Source: JAHJDO01 sp964437505
GTDB taxonomy: Bacteria; JAHJDO01
Direction of reading: 5' to 3'
Assembly: GCA_964437505.1 (NCBI GenBank)
Contig: CAYTGU010000004.1
Span: 1-64,000, forward strand
Length of the DNA stretch: 64,000 nt
Shown here: one piece after another, positions 1 to 8,755 of the stretch
How the letters are laid out: each line of letters starts with the position of its first letter
How positions within the stretch are numbered: the stretch's first letter is position 1
Notes under the pieces: generated by a model
Database searches by the model: none
What the model saw: the letters and a program-made list of their open reading frames with translations, nothing else
What the model was told of the DNA's origin: nothing
Position numbers and translations under genes: made by a program

Positions 1-1
1 T

Positions 2-373
2 GTTCGTGTCGAGGAAAAGAAATTACAGTATATTTATAGTTCAGGAGATGATTACCATTTTATGGATATTAAGACATATGAACAAATGCCGATAAGCAGG
101 ATGATCATAGGCGAGAGTGTAGAATTTCTTAAAGAGGAATGCGAGATAACAGGTATCTACTGTGAAGACAAACTTGTTAATGTTGAAATGCCAAACTTTG
201 TAAACTTAAAAATTACTGAGACATCGCCCGGCAAAAAGGGAGATACAGCCTCAGGTGGATCTAAACCAGCAACTCTTGAGACAGGGGCTGTCATACAGGT
301 TCCCATTTTTGTAAATCAAGGTGATGTTGTAAAAATTGACACAAGAAGCCGAAAGTATCTTGAGAGAGTTTAG
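2..373 (+). CDS. efp: Elongation factor P, 5' end outside the window
   Basis: Only the C-terminal 123 residues are present; the frame is open to the window edge, so the start codon lies upstream. EF-P enters the ribosomal E site and relieves stalling at polyproline stretches. The visible part covers the middle and C-terminal OB domains: it begins within the segment YIYSSGDDYHFMD and ends with the family signature around PGKKGDTASGGSKPATLETG and VPIFVNQGDVVKIDTRSRKYLERV-type residues, in which G and D contacts are conserved. The modifiable N-terminal lysine loop is not in the window. It ends just before a strong promoter for accB, so it is probably the last gene of its own unit. EF-P next to accB/accC is a common bacterial arrangement. 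Confidence 0.95.
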   Translation, partial: VRVEEKKLQYIYSSGDDYHFMDIKTYEQMPISRMIIGESVEFLKEECEITGIYCEDKLVNVEMPNFVNLKITETSPGKKGDTASGGSKPATLETGAVIQVPIFVNQGDVVKIDTRSRKYLERV

Positions 374-383
374 TCCTTTTATT

Positions 384-412
384 TTGACAAATATTGGCTG
401 AAGCAATATAAT
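384..412 (+). promoter_or_regulatory. Consensus sigma70 promoter of accB-accC
   Basis: TTGACA at 384-389 and TATAAT at 407-412 are separated by exactly 17 bases, a full match to the vegetative promoter consensus. It sits in the 60-base gap between efp and accB and is followed by an AAGGAGG ribosome site at 421-427. Confidence 0.85.
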
Positions 413-433
413 TCGAAGATAAGGAGGCGAATA

Positions 434-883
434 ATGAATATCAAAGAATTAAAAGAAATCGTTGAAGTATTTAAAGAAGCAGATATAGCAGAACTTGAAA
501 TAGAAAGAGAAGACGCAAAGATCAAGCTTAAGCGCTACCCAGAGCCAGGACATTCCATGCCGACTATTGTAACACAATTACCTGTATCAGGAGCAGAATC
601 GAGTGGAGCAGATGCAAATAAACCCGAAGAAAAAAATGAGGGGCTCATTGAAATTAAAACTCCAATGGTAGGCACATTTTATAAAGCGCCGGCTCCGGAT
701 GCAGATCCATTCGTTGATGTTGAAACAGATGTGGGAGAAGACACAGTTGTATGTATAATTGAAGCAATGAAGTTGATGAATGAGATAAAAGCTGATGTTA
801 AAGGACGCATAGTAAAGATACTTGTTGATAATGGCCAGCCTGTAGAGTTTGGACAGACGTTGTTTCTCGTAAAACCAGAATAG
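434..883 (+). CDS. accB: Acetyl-CoA carboxylase biotin carboxyl carrier protein
   Basis: Carries the biotin prosthetic group that shuttles carboxyl between biotin carboxylase and carboxyltransferase in the first step of fatty acid synthesis. The 149-residue length is normal. The C-terminal biotinyl domain (about residues 70-149) has the biotin acceptor motif EAMKLMNEI with the modified lysine at residue 113, and the N-terminal helix is followed by a flexible linker (about residues 37-68). The start is fixed by an AAGGAGG ribosome site six bases upstream and by the perfect promoter at 384-412. accC follows after 13 bases, so the two are surely cotranscribed. No carboxyltransferase genes (accA/accD) lie in the window. 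Confidence 0.97.
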   Translation: MNIKELKEIVEVFKEADIAELEIEREDAKIKLKRYPEPGHSMPTIVTQLPVSGAESSGADANKPEEKNEGLIEIKTPMVGTFYKAPAPDADPFVDVETDVGEDTVVCIIEAMKLMNEIKADVKGRIVKILVDNGQPVEFGQTLFLVKPE

Positions 884-896
884 GGATTTCAGGCAT

Positions 897-2249
897 ATGT
901 TTTCTAAAATACTCATTGCAAATAGAGGCGAGATAGCTGTTAGAATTATCAGGGCGTGTAAGGAGCTTGGTATAAAGACTGTTGCTGTTTATTCTGATGT
1001 AGACGCTGATTCTCTACATGTGCAGTATGCAGATGAGGCAATATGCATAGGTCCTGCATCTTCAAAGGATAGTTATCTAAATATCCCGAGTATAATCAGC
1101 GCTGCTGAAATAGCAGATGTTGAGGCAATACATCCAGGATATGGATTTCTTGCAGAAAATGCGCATTTTGCCGAGATATGCAAATCGTGTCAGATAAAGT
1201 TCATAGGTCCGTCGCCAGAAATAATACGCTTGATGGGCAATAAGTCAGAAGCATTACAGACTATGAAAAAGGCCGGATTACCAATTATGCCCGGGAGTAA
1301 CGGGATTATAAAAGACAAAGAAGAAGCAGTGGAAGTAGCAAAGAAAATAGGGTATCCAGTAATGATAAAAGCTTCTGCTGGAGGTGGCGGCAAGGGTATG
1401 AGAATAGCTCATAATGATGGTAAACTGGTAAGCCTGCTTATGACTGCGCAGGCAGAAGCAAATGCAGCATTTGGAAATTCAGATATATATATTGAAAAGT
1501 ATCTGGAAGAGCCAAAACATGTAGAATTTCAGATATTAGGCGATAACTTTGGAAATATTATACATCTTGGAGAAAGAGACTGTACGGTCCAGCGCAGACA
1601 TCAGAAATTGATAGAGGAATCTCCAGCTCCAGCAGTAAAAGATGAATTAAGAGCAAAAATGGGAGAGATGGCTATAACAGGAGCAAAGCAGGTAAATTAC
1701 ACAAATGCCGGGACTATGGAGTTTTTGCTTGACAAGAATGGAAGATTCTACTTTATGGAAATGAATACAAGGCTGCAGGTAGAGCATCCGGTAACAGAGC
1801 TTGTAACTGGCGTTGATATTGTAAAGGAGCAGATAAAGATAGCTGCCGGAGAGAAACTGCAATATACGCAGGATAGCATAGAGCAACGCGGATGTGCGAT
1901 AGAATGCAGAATAAATGCTGAAGATGTGAAAAATAAATTTTTACCATCGCCAGGTGTGATTACAGGTTATCATTCCCCTGGCGGTCCTGGAATAAGAGTA
2001 GATAGTTATGTGTATAATAGCTATTCTGTACAACCATTTTATGATTCATTGATAAGTAAATTAATTGTGCTGGCAGAGGATAGAGTGCAGGCTATTGAAA
2101 GGATGCAGAGAGCGTTGGATGAATATGTAATAAATGGGATAAAGACAACCATCGATTTTCATAAACTGGTTTTTAGCGATCCTGCTTTTCAAGAAGGGGT
2201 TATATCCACTGATTTTGTGGAAAATTTATTAAAAAAAGAACAAAAATGA
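897..2249 (+). CDS. accC: Acetyl-CoA carboxylase, biotin carboxylase subunit
   Basis: ATP-dependent carboxylation of the biotin on AccB using bicarbonate; cytosolic. The 450-residue length matches the stand-alone bacterial subunit. Seen: N-terminal biotin-carboxylase Rossmann-like domain (ILIANRGEIAVRIIRA), glycine-rich ATP-grasp loop KASAGGGGKGM near residues 158-168, the metal and bicarbonate segment MEMNTRLQVEHPVTE near residue 290, and the C-terminal biotin carboxylase domain. It is the second gene of the accBC operon. Pyruvate carboxylase is excluded by the length and by the absence of a carboxyltransferase domain downstream. Confidence 0.98.
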   Translation: MFSKILIANRGEIAVRIIRACKELGIKTVAVYSDVDADSLHVQYADEAICIGPASSKDSYLNIPSIISAAEIADVEAIHPGYGFLAENAHFAEICKSCQIKFIGPSPEIIRLMGNKSEALQTMKKAGLPIMPGSNGIIKDKEEAVEVAKKIGYPVMIKASAGGGGKGMRIAHNDGKLVSLLMTAQAEANAAFGNSDIYIEKYLEEPKHVEFQILGDNFGNIIHLGERDCTVQRRHQKLIEESPAPAVKDELRAKMGEMAITGAKQVNYTNAGTMEFLLDKNGRFYFMEMNTRLQVEHPVTELVTGVDIVKEQIKIAAGEKLQYTQDSIEQRGCAIECRINAEDVKNKFLPSPGVITGYHSPGGPGIRVDSYVYNSYSVQPFYDSLISKLIVLAEDRVQAIERMQRALDEYVINGIKTTIDFHKLVFSDPAFQEGVISTDFVENLLKKEQK

Positions 2250-2262
2250 AGGGAGAGATGTT

Positions 2263-2667
2263 ATGGAAGAAGAACGAGAAGTGAAGAATGATTTGGGAAC
2301 AGTCAGAATAAACAATGAAGTAGTAGCAGTCATTGCAGGTATGGCGGCTACGGAGATTCCTGGTGTTACCTGTATGAACGAGGGCATTGTTGGAGGCATT
2401 ACAGAGATATTTGGTAAAAAAGGCGCGGACAAAGGTGTGAAAGTAGAGATTGGAGAAAAAGAGGTTACTATTACACTATCTATTGTTATTAAGTACGGGG
2501 TGCAGATTCCTGAAGTGGCTCTGCAGATTCAGCAAAATGTGAAAAAACAGGTTGAGAAAATGAGCGGACTTTCCGTATCAAAGGTCAATATTAATGTGGG
2601 AGGTATTCATTTCCCTAAAGAGAAAAAAGAATCTGTCAAACAGGACAAAGTAAAGGAGAAGAAATGA
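2263..2667 (+). CDS. Asp23/Gls24 family envelope stress protein
   Basis: A small soluble Asp23-family protein of 134 residues; relatives sit at the inner face of the membrane and are linked to envelope or alkaline stress. The family core is visible: NDLGTVRINNEVVAVIAGMAA at the start, the central GITEIFGKKGADKGVKVEIG segment, and PEVALQIQQNVKKQVEKMSGL toward the end, followed by a highly charged lysine tail. A GGGAG ribosome site lies upstream. It overlaps the AmaP gene by four bases, which fits the known partnership in which AmaP anchors Asp23 to the membrane. The specific function in this organism is not known. Confidence 0.9.
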   Translation: MEEEREVKNDLGTVRINNEVVAVIAGMAATEIPGVTCMNEGIVGGITEIFGKKGADKGVKVEIGEKEVTITLSIVIKYGVQIPEVALQIQQNVKKQVEKMSGLSVSKVNINVGGIHFPKEKKESVKQDKVKEKK

Positions 2668-3236
2668 GTGAGCAGAGACTAGGTACTAGATTAATTGCCG
2701 CATTTTCAGTTCTTGTACTTTTAGTTGTTGGTTTACTTCTTGTTATGTTTTATATTTCGCCGCAATTCTTTATTGAAGGAGCTTATCAAGCACTTGAAGA
2801 ACTTCATGCTGACAAAGACCTAAAGATGGTTCTTGGCTGCACAGGGGCATTGTTTGTGCTTTTAAGTATAATTCAGATTTGTGTCTCGTGTTTCAGGCTG
2901 AGGAAAGAGCAGGTGTTTTCGTTTGAGAATTCTAATGGGAAAGTAAAGGTTGCATTCAGCGCCATAGAAGGGTTCGTAAGAAGACGAGGGCTGGAGATCA
3001 AGGAAATAAAAGATCTTATTCCAAGGGTTTATACAACTAAAAACGGTTTGCAAATAAAGAGTAAGGTGATATTAAAGTCAGATGTAGATATTCCGTCATC
3101 TACCAGTAAGCTGCAGGACTCTATAAAAAACTATGTGGGTGATGTGCTCGGTATTAAGGATCTTACCTCTGTGGAAATATATGTGACTAAAATAGCCCGC
3201 TCAGAAATCAAGAGGGCTGAGGAAGACATTAAGTGA
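2664..3236 (+). CDS. amaP: AmaP-like membrane anchor for Asp23
   Basis: A 190-residue membrane protein with two predicted transmembrane segments (about residues 8-31 and 53-77) and a cytoplasmic C-terminal domain that itself resembles the Asp23 fold (ISFENSNGKVKVAF-like start, then a region with IPRVYTTKNGLQIKSKV). In Firmicutes AmaP recruits Asp23 to the membrane; the ATGA overlap with the Asp23 gene here supports the same pairing. Its 3' end overlaps the clpX start, so these genes are likely read as one transcript with clpX and lon. The name rests on topology, length and neighbour; sequence conservation of AmaP is generally weak. Confidence 0.75.
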   Translation: MSEQRLGTRLIAAFSVLVLLVVGLLLVMFYISPQFFIEGAYQALEELHADKDLKMVLGCTGALFVLLSIIQICVSCFRLRKEQVFSFENSNGKVKVAFSAIEGFVRRRGLEIKEIKDLIPRVYTTKNGLQIKSKVILKSDVDIPSSTSKLQDSIKNYVGDVLGIKDLTSVEIYVTKIARSEIKRAEEDIK

Positions 3237-4465
3237 TGGAAAAAAAGAAGTTCCCGAAATGCTCTTTTTGCGGCAAGGCGCGAGTGGGAGTAAATAAGCT
3301 TATTGCAGGGACAAATGCTTATATCTGTGATGAGTGCATTCTTTTGTGCAATGATATGCTGAAAGCGGATAAGAAACATCGTAATATTGATAAGGAAAAA
3401 GAAATCTCTATACCAAAGCCGGTAAATATAAAAAAGGCGTTGGATCAATATGTTGTTGGTCATGAAAAAGCGAAAAAGATTTTGGCTGTAGCAGTTCATA
3501 ATCACTATAAAAGGATAAAAAACAGTGCTAACCCAGGTGATGTTGAGCTTGAGAAGAGTAATGTTCTTCTCGTTGGGCCTACTGGATGTGGAAAAACTTT
3601 GCTTGCCAGGACATTGGCAAGGATCATTGATGTTCCTTTTGCCATTGCGGATGCAACAACTCTTACTGAAGCAGGGTATGTCGGAGAAGATGTTGAGAAC
3701 ATAATTCTGAAGCTTCTCCATGCAGCAGACTTTGATGTAAAAAAAGCTGAAAGAGGCATTATCTACATAGACGAAGTAGATAAGATTGCGCGTACCACAG
3801 ATAATATATCTATTACCAGGGATGTTTCAGGGGAGGGTGTACAGCAGGCTTTGCTTAAGTTAGTTGAGGGCGGAGTTGTAAATGTTCCTCCACAGGGAGG
3901 GAGAAAACATCCTCAGCAGAAGTACATTCAAGTAAACACGTCCAATATACTGTTCATTTGCGGAGGCACATTTAATGGCTTGGATAAGATAGTTCAGGTA
4001 AGGGCAGGAAAGGGGACTATTGGGTTTAGGGGCAGTTCAAGAATAGAAAAACAGGGTATGTTGAAGAACTTACTTCCAGAGGATTTAATAAAATTTGGAC
4101 TAATTCCTGAATTTGTTGGCAGATTGCCTGTAACAGGGATTTTGAATGAATTGGATAAATCAGCTCTTATAGACATATTAATTAAACCTAAGAATGCATT
4201 AACTAAGCAGTTTGAAAAGTTTTTCTCAATGGAAAATGTTAAATTAACGTTTACAAAAGAAGCGATTTCTCTTATTGCCAAGCGGGCTATTGAACTTGGT
4301 ACAGGCGCTAGAGGACTGCGTTCTGTAATAGAAGATGTTATGCTTGAGATTATGTATGATATTCCTTCAAGAGAAGATGTTGAAGAATGTATCATATCTG
4401 AAGATGTGATCAATAAAAAGATCCCGCCTATTGTTATAACCAGAAAGAAAACAAAAATTGCCTGA
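3233..4465 (+). CDS. clpX: ATP-dependent Clp protease, ATP-binding subunit ClpX
   Basis: AAA+ unfoldase that selects substrates and feeds them to ClpP. 410 residues, close to the usual 420. The N-terminal C4 zinc-binding domain has cysteines at 10, 13, 32 and 35; Walker A GPTGCGKT at 115-122; Walker B IIYIDEVDKIA; the pore loop GYVGEDVE; and the RYIQVNTSNILFICGG-type region before the sensor motifs. The gene can start at GTG 3233 or at ATG 3236, the latter overlapping the amaP stop. It is not next to clpP or tig, its usual neighbours, but lies between amaP and lon, grouping two proteolytic machines with envelope stress genes. Its end overlaps lon by eight bases. Confidence 0.97.
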   Translation: MMEKKKFPKCSFCGKARVGVNKLIAGTNAYICDECILLCNDMLKADKKHRNIDKEKEISIPKPVNIKKALDQYVVGHEKAKKILAVAVHNHYKRIKNSANPGDVELEKSNVLLVGPTGCGKTLLARTLARIIDVPFAIADATTLTEAGYVGEDVENIILKLLHAADFDVKKAERGIIYIDEVDKIARTTDNISITRDVSGEGVQQALLKLVEGGVVNVPPQGGRKHPQQKYIQVNTSNILFICGGTFNGLDKIVQVRAGKGTIGFRGSSRIEKQGMLKNLLPEDLIKFGLIPEFVGRLPVTGILNELDKSALIDILIKPKNALTKQFEKFFSMENVKLTFTKEAISLIAKRAIELGTGARGLRSVIEDVMLEIMYDIPSREDVEECIISEDVINKKIPPIVITRKKTKIA

Positions 4466-6767
4466 TAGATTCCCTCTTATTCCCATCAGAGATATTGTTG
4501 TGCTTCCGTACATGATAGTCCCGTTATGGATTGCCAGAAGCAAATCTATTCTTGCTGTAGAAAAAGCTATGGCAGGATCAAAGAAGGTCTTGCTGGCAGC
4601 GCAAAAGAATGCTCATATAGAGGACCCAACCCCTGAAGATATATACGAAGTTGGAACAGTTGGAGAAATCCTACAGGTTGTAAAAAATCCTGACGGTTCT
4701 ATTAAAATACTGGTAGAGGGTACAGATAGAGCAAGAATAATAAAATATGTTAATACAAAAGAAATATTTGAGGTAAAAACAGAAAAGGTAAAAGAACTCT
4801 CTGAAAAGACGCCTGAAATAGAAGCCCTGATGAGAACAGTTATAAAATTATTTAAGAAGTATGGAGAATTAAATTCTAAGATACCCAAAGAGTTTCTGAG
4901 CTCAATTAATAATATCAATCAGCCCGGTAGATTGGTAGATGTGATTGCTTCTCATCTTACGGTTAAAATGGAGGACAAACAACAGATTCTGGAATCCTTT
5001 CAGCATGAAGACAGATTGAAAAAAATAATAGAAATACTTATGGGAGAGGTGGAGATTCTTGGCGTAGAAAAGAAGATTCAGGGACAGGTTACAGAACAGA
5101 TTGGTAAAACGCAAAAGAAATTTTATTTGCAGGAGCAGATGAAAGCAATAGAAAAGGAGCTGGGGAAAGGCTCAAAAGATGGGGACGAGATTGCTGAGCT
5201 TAAAGCAAAAATAAAAGAAGCGAAGATGACAAAAGAGGCTGAAGAGAAAGCGAATAAAGAGCTTGAAAAGCTGGCAAAGATGCATTCAATGTCACCGGAG
5301 GCAACTGTGGTTCGCAATTATCTGGATTGGCTGATCGGGGTTCCATGGAGCAAGGAGACACAGGATAAATTGAATATAGCAAAGAGCGAAAAAATTCTCA
5401 ATCAGGATCACTATGGACTGAAAAAGGCTAAGGAAAGGATACTGGAGTTTCTTGCAGTAAGAAAGTTAGTAAAGAAGCTTAAAGGTCCAATACTTTGCTT
5501 TGTCGGACCGCCTGGCGTTGGAAAAACCTCTCTGGGAAGATCCATTGCTCGCGCGTTGGGGAGAAAATTCATAAGAGTTTCTCTTGGCGGAGTAAGGGAT
5601 GAAGCAGCGATTAGAGGACACAGGCGAACATACATAGGAGCTTTGCCTGGGAAGATAATTCAATCACTCCGAAAAGTCGGTAGTAGAAATCCAGTCTTTC
5701 TACTTGATGAGGTTGATAAAATGAGCGTTGATTTTCGTGGGGATCCGTCTTCGGCGTTGCTTGAAGTACTAGACCCTGAACAGAATCATGAATTCAATGA
5801 CCACTATCTTGAAGTGGATTTTAATCTTTCAAATGTAATGTTCATAGCAACAGCAAATGTCATTCATAATATCCCGCTGACATTACTTGATCGTTTTGAA
5901 GTAATAGATTTTTCGGGTTATACAGAGATAGAGAAGGCAAAAATAGCAAACAAGTTTTTAATAACAAAACAGCTAAGACTCAATGGGTTGAATAGTAACT
6001 TGCTTGAAATTCCGGATAAAACAGTTTTCAGTATAGTAAGACACTATACACGCGAAGCAGGAGTTAGAAATTTGGAGAGAGAGATTGCATCTATATGTAG
6101 AAAAGCAGCAAAATTGATTGTTGAAAAAAAGAGAACAAAAAAAATAAAAGTACTTCCAAGTAATCTTTCTGATTTTTTGGGAAATAAAAAATTCAGATAT
6201 AATAAAAAAGAAAAGAAAGAAGAGATTGGAGTTGCCACTGGGCTTGCATGGACTGAGGTTGGAGGCGAGATATTATCGACAGAGGTTGCTGTAATGGCTG
6301 GAAAAGGAGAGCTTATTCTAACAGGCCAGTTAGGAGATGTTATGAAGGAGTCTGGTCAGGCAGCGCTCAGCTTTGTTCGTTCTAAAGCAAAAGAACTTGG
6401 GCTGGTAAAGAATTTCTATAAGAACATTGACATACATATTCACGTTCCTGAAGGAGGCATACCAAAGGATGGGCCTTCTGCAGGTGTTACAATGGCAGTT
6501 TCTCTGGCTTCTGCGCTTACTAAAAAACCTGTTAAAAAGGATATTGCTATGACAGGAGAAATAACGCTCAGGGGAAACGTCCTGCCTGTAGGAGGTATAA
6601 AATCCAAAGTTCTGGCAGCTCACAGGAGCAATATAAAGACAGTTATTATGCCGCAGGAAAACAAAAAGGATCTTGATGATATTCCTTCAAATGTAAGAAG
6701 AAAGATGAAATTTGTTTTTGTGAAGGATACTAATCAGATCTTTAAAAAGGTGGGAATTTTAAAATAA
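4458..6767 (+). CDS. lon: ATP-dependent protease Lon
   Basis: Homo-oligomeric AAA+ serine protease that removes damaged and regulatory proteins. 769 residues, normal for LonA. Order seen: N-terminal substrate domain beginning FPLIPIRDIVVLPYMIVPL, coiled linker rich in K and E (about 190-280), Walker A GPPGVGKT at 350-357, Walker B VFLLDEVDKM, and the protease domain with the catalytic pair Ser674 (in DGPSAGV) and Lys717 (in GGIKSK), spaced 43 residues as in Escherichia coli Lon. The start is TTG at 4458, inside the end of clpX; the N-terminal family motif begins at once after it, so nothing is missing. Translational coupling to clpX is likely. Confidence 0.97.
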   Translation: MPDRFPLIPIRDIVVLPYMIVPLWIARSKSILAVEKAMAGSKKVLLAAQKNAHIEDPTPEDIYEVGTVGEILQVVKNPDGSIKILVEGTDRARIIKYVNTKEIFEVKTEKVKELSEKTPEIEALMRTVIKLFKKYGELNSKIPKEFLSSINNINQPGRLVDVIASHLTVKMEDKQQILESFQHEDRLKKIIEILMGEVEILGVEKKIQGQVTEQIGKTQKKFYLQEQMKAIEKELGKGSKDGDEIAELKAKIKEAKMTKEAEEKANKELEKLAKMHSMSPEATVVRNYLDWLIGVPWSKETQDKLNIAKSEKILNQDHYGLKKAKERILEFLAVRKLVKKLKGPILCFVGPPGVGKTSLGRSIARALGRKFIRVSLGGVRDEAAIRGHRRTYIGALPGKIIQSLRKVGSRNPVFLLDEVDKMSVDFRGDPSSALLEVLDPEQNHEFNDHYLEVDFNLSNVMFIATANVIHNIPLTLLDRFEVIDFSGYTEIEKAKIANKFLITKQLRLNGLNSNLLEIPDKTVFSIVRHYTREAGVRNLEREIASICRKAAKLIVEKKRTKKIKVLPSNLSDFLGNKKFRYNKKEKKEEIGVATGLAWTEVGGEILSTEVAVMAGKGELILTGQLGDVMKESGQAALSFVRSKAKELGLVKNFYKNIDIHIHVPEGGIPKDGPSAGVTMAVSLASALTKKPVKKDIAMTGEITLRGNVLPVGGIKSKVLAAHRSNIKTVIMPQENKKDLDDIPSNVRRKMKFVFVKDTNQIFKKVGILK

Positions 6768-6781
6768 ATAAGAGGTTTATA

Positions 6782-8665
6782 ATGCAAGAGAAATATACCG
6801 AATTACTTAAGAAAAAGTGCACAGAAACAAGTTATAAAAAACTAATGGCATTGGATAATACAAAGCTGCATGATTTTATTGGAAAGTATGCAGAGCTTTG
6901 CAATCCTGATTCGGTTTTTATCGGCGATGATTCCGATGAGGACGCTAAGTATATAAGAGATAAGGCACTGGAAACCGGAGAGGAAAGAAAACTCGCTGTT
7001 TATGGACACACAATTCATTACGACGGTTACAATGATCAGGCGCGGGATAAAGCACAAACTAAATATCTTCTTTCTGAGGGAATGGAGCTTGGTTCCAGTT
7101 TCAATACAATAGACAAAGAAGAAGGGCTGCAAGAAGTTCATGAATATCTAAAAAATAGTATGGCTGGAAAGGAGATGCTGGTTTTGTTCTTCTGTCTTGG
7201 GCCAACTAATTCCGAATTCTCTATACCATGTGTTCAGATAACTGATTCCAGTTATGTTGCGCATTCAGAATATATTCTCTACAGGAGAGGATACAGACAG
7301 TTTGAGAGAATCGGCAGTTCTGAGAGTTTCTTTAGGATTATGCATAGCGCCGGCGCTCTGGAGAATATGGTAAGCAAAGATATAGACAAACGCAGAATAT
7401 ATATGGATCTTGAGGATAACATTGTATATAGCACAAATACTCAATACGCAGGTAACACAGTCGGACTTAAAAAGCTCTCTCTAAGGCTTGCTATTCACAA
7501 GGCATCAGAAGAAGGCTGGCTCGCTGAACATATGCTGGTTATGGGAGTGCATGGTCCTGGTGGAAGAGTTACATATTTCACAGGAGCATATCCAAGCGCC
7601 TGCGGGAAAACATCAACCGCTATGATGAGAGGGGAGAGCATTGTAGGCGATGATATAGCATATTTAAGGCAGAGGAATGGCAAGGTCTATGCAGTAAATG
7701 TTGAGAGCGGAATATTTGGAATTATTCAGAATGTTAATGTAAAGGATGATCCTTTAATATGGGAAGTTTTAACATCTCCTAATGAAGTTATCTTCTCTAA
7801 TGTTCTTGTAACAGAAGATAAAACTCCTTTTTGGCTTGGAGATAAAAGAGAGATACCTGAAAGCGGGATTAACCATTCAGGGCAATGGATAAAAGGGAAG
7901 AAAGATTCAAAAGGAATCGAGATTACACATTCTCATAAAAATGCAAGATATACGGTTAAGCTTAGTTCTCTTAAGAATCTGGATTCTAAACTGGACGATA
8001 CCCAGGGAGCAGAAACAAAAGGAATAATCTATGGCGGAAGAGATTCAAACACGTGGTCTCCTCTGCAGCAGTCTTTTGATTGGGCGCATGGAGTAATAAC
8101 AATGGGTGCGTCTTTGGAATCAGAGACTACATCCGCAACTCTGGGGCAAGAAGGTGTCAGACAATTCTGTCCTATGTCAAATCTTGATTTTGTTTCAGTC
8201 CCGCTTGGCAGATATATTAGCAATCATCTTAAATTTGTAGACTCCATGGATTCCCCGCCTACGATTTTTGCAGCCAATTACTTCCTCAAAGACGAAAAAA
8301 CCGGTGAGTATGTGACAGGTATGCAGGATAAGCGTGTATGGATTAAATGGATGGAACTGCGCGTTAATAATGATGTTGATGCAATCAAAACTCCAACAGG
8401 TTTTATCCCGAAATATGAAGACCTTAAAAAATTATTCAAACAAGTTCTTGATACTGATTACGCAGAAGAGGACTATGTAAAGCAATTCACTTTGCGAATA
8501 CCCGAAAATCTTCAAAAAATAGAAAGAATCACAGAGATATATAAGACAAAGGTCTCTGATACTCCGAATATTCTTTTTAGCATTCTTGAAGAGCAGAAGA
8601 AACGCCTGAAAGCTGCACAGGAAAAATACGGAGATTATGTAGCTCCGGAGGGTTTTTGCAAGTAA
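6782..8665 (+). CDS. pckG: Phosphoenolpyruvate carboxykinase (GTP)
   Basis: Interconverts oxaloacetate plus GTP with phosphoenolpyruvate, CO2 and GDP; a gluconeogenic or anaplerotic enzyme. 627 residues, as expected for the GTP-dependent family and unlike the shorter ATP-dependent one. The kinase loop YPSACGKTSTAMM includes the family's reactive cysteine (Cys274) and Lys276. Other supports are MGVHGPGGRVTYFTGAYP, the GDDIAYLRQRNGKVYAVN region and the C-terminal KRVWIKWMELRVNNDVDA segment. An AGAGG ribosome site precedes the ATG. It follows lon after 14 bases, possibly by readthrough, and is followed 16 bases after the stop by a perfect palindrome that marks the edge of the accessory island. 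Confidence 0.96.
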   Translation: MQEKYTELLKKKCTETSYKKLMALDNTKLHDFIGKYAELCNPDSVFIGDDSDEDAKYIRDKALETGEERKLAVYGHTIHYDGYNDQARDKAQTKYLLSEGMELGSSFNTIDKEEGLQEVHEYLKNSMAGKEMLVLFFCLGPTNSEFSIPCVQITDSSYVAHSEYILYRRGYRQFERIGSSESFFRIMHSAGALENMVSKDIDKRRIYMDLEDNIVYSTNTQYAGNTVGLKKLSLRLAIHKASEEGWLAEHMLVMGVHGPGGRVTYFTGAYPSACGKTSTAMMRGESIVGDDIAYLRQRNGKVYAVNVESGIFGIIQNVNVKDDPLIWEVLTSPNEVIFSNVLVTEDKTPFWLGDKREIPESGINHSGQWIKGKKDSKGIEITHSHKNARYTVKLSSLKNLDSKLDDTQGAETKGIIYGGRDSNTWSPLQQSFDWAHGVITMGASLESETTSATLGQEGVRQFCPMSNLDFVSVPLGRYISNHLKFVDSMDSPPTIFAANYFLKDEKTGEYVTGMQDKRVWIKWMELRVNNDVDAIKTPTGFIPKYEDLKKLFKQVLDTDYAEEDYVKQFTLRIPENLQKIERITEIYKTKVSDTPNILFSILEEQKKRLKAAQEKYGDYVAPEGFCK

Positions 8666-8680
8666 TGCAGGTATGTTTCC

Positions 8681-8708
8681 TGAACCGACGATTTAAATCG
8701 TCGGTTCA
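8681..8708. repeat. Perfect 28-bp palindrome, copy 1
   Basis: Half-site TGAACCGACGATTT followed directly by its exact reverse complement, with no spacer. It lies 16 bases after pckG. An identical copy occurs inside the transposase gene at 9743-9770. No T-run follows it, so it is not a classical intrinsic terminator, although as RNA it could form a 14-bp stem. Best read as a REP-like mobile palindromic repeat. Confidence 0.9.
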
Positions 8709-8755
8709 AAGCATCTGTCACATCAGTGATTAAGTTATACTAGGAGATACATATC

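Noticed and set aside
3131..3721. Long minus-strand open frame across amaP and clpX
   Set aside because: Antisense to two clear genes, with no recognisable protein; a codon-structure shadow.
8681..8708. 28-bp palindrome as the pckG terminator
   Set aside because: No T-run follows, and the same sequence occurs inside a coding region.
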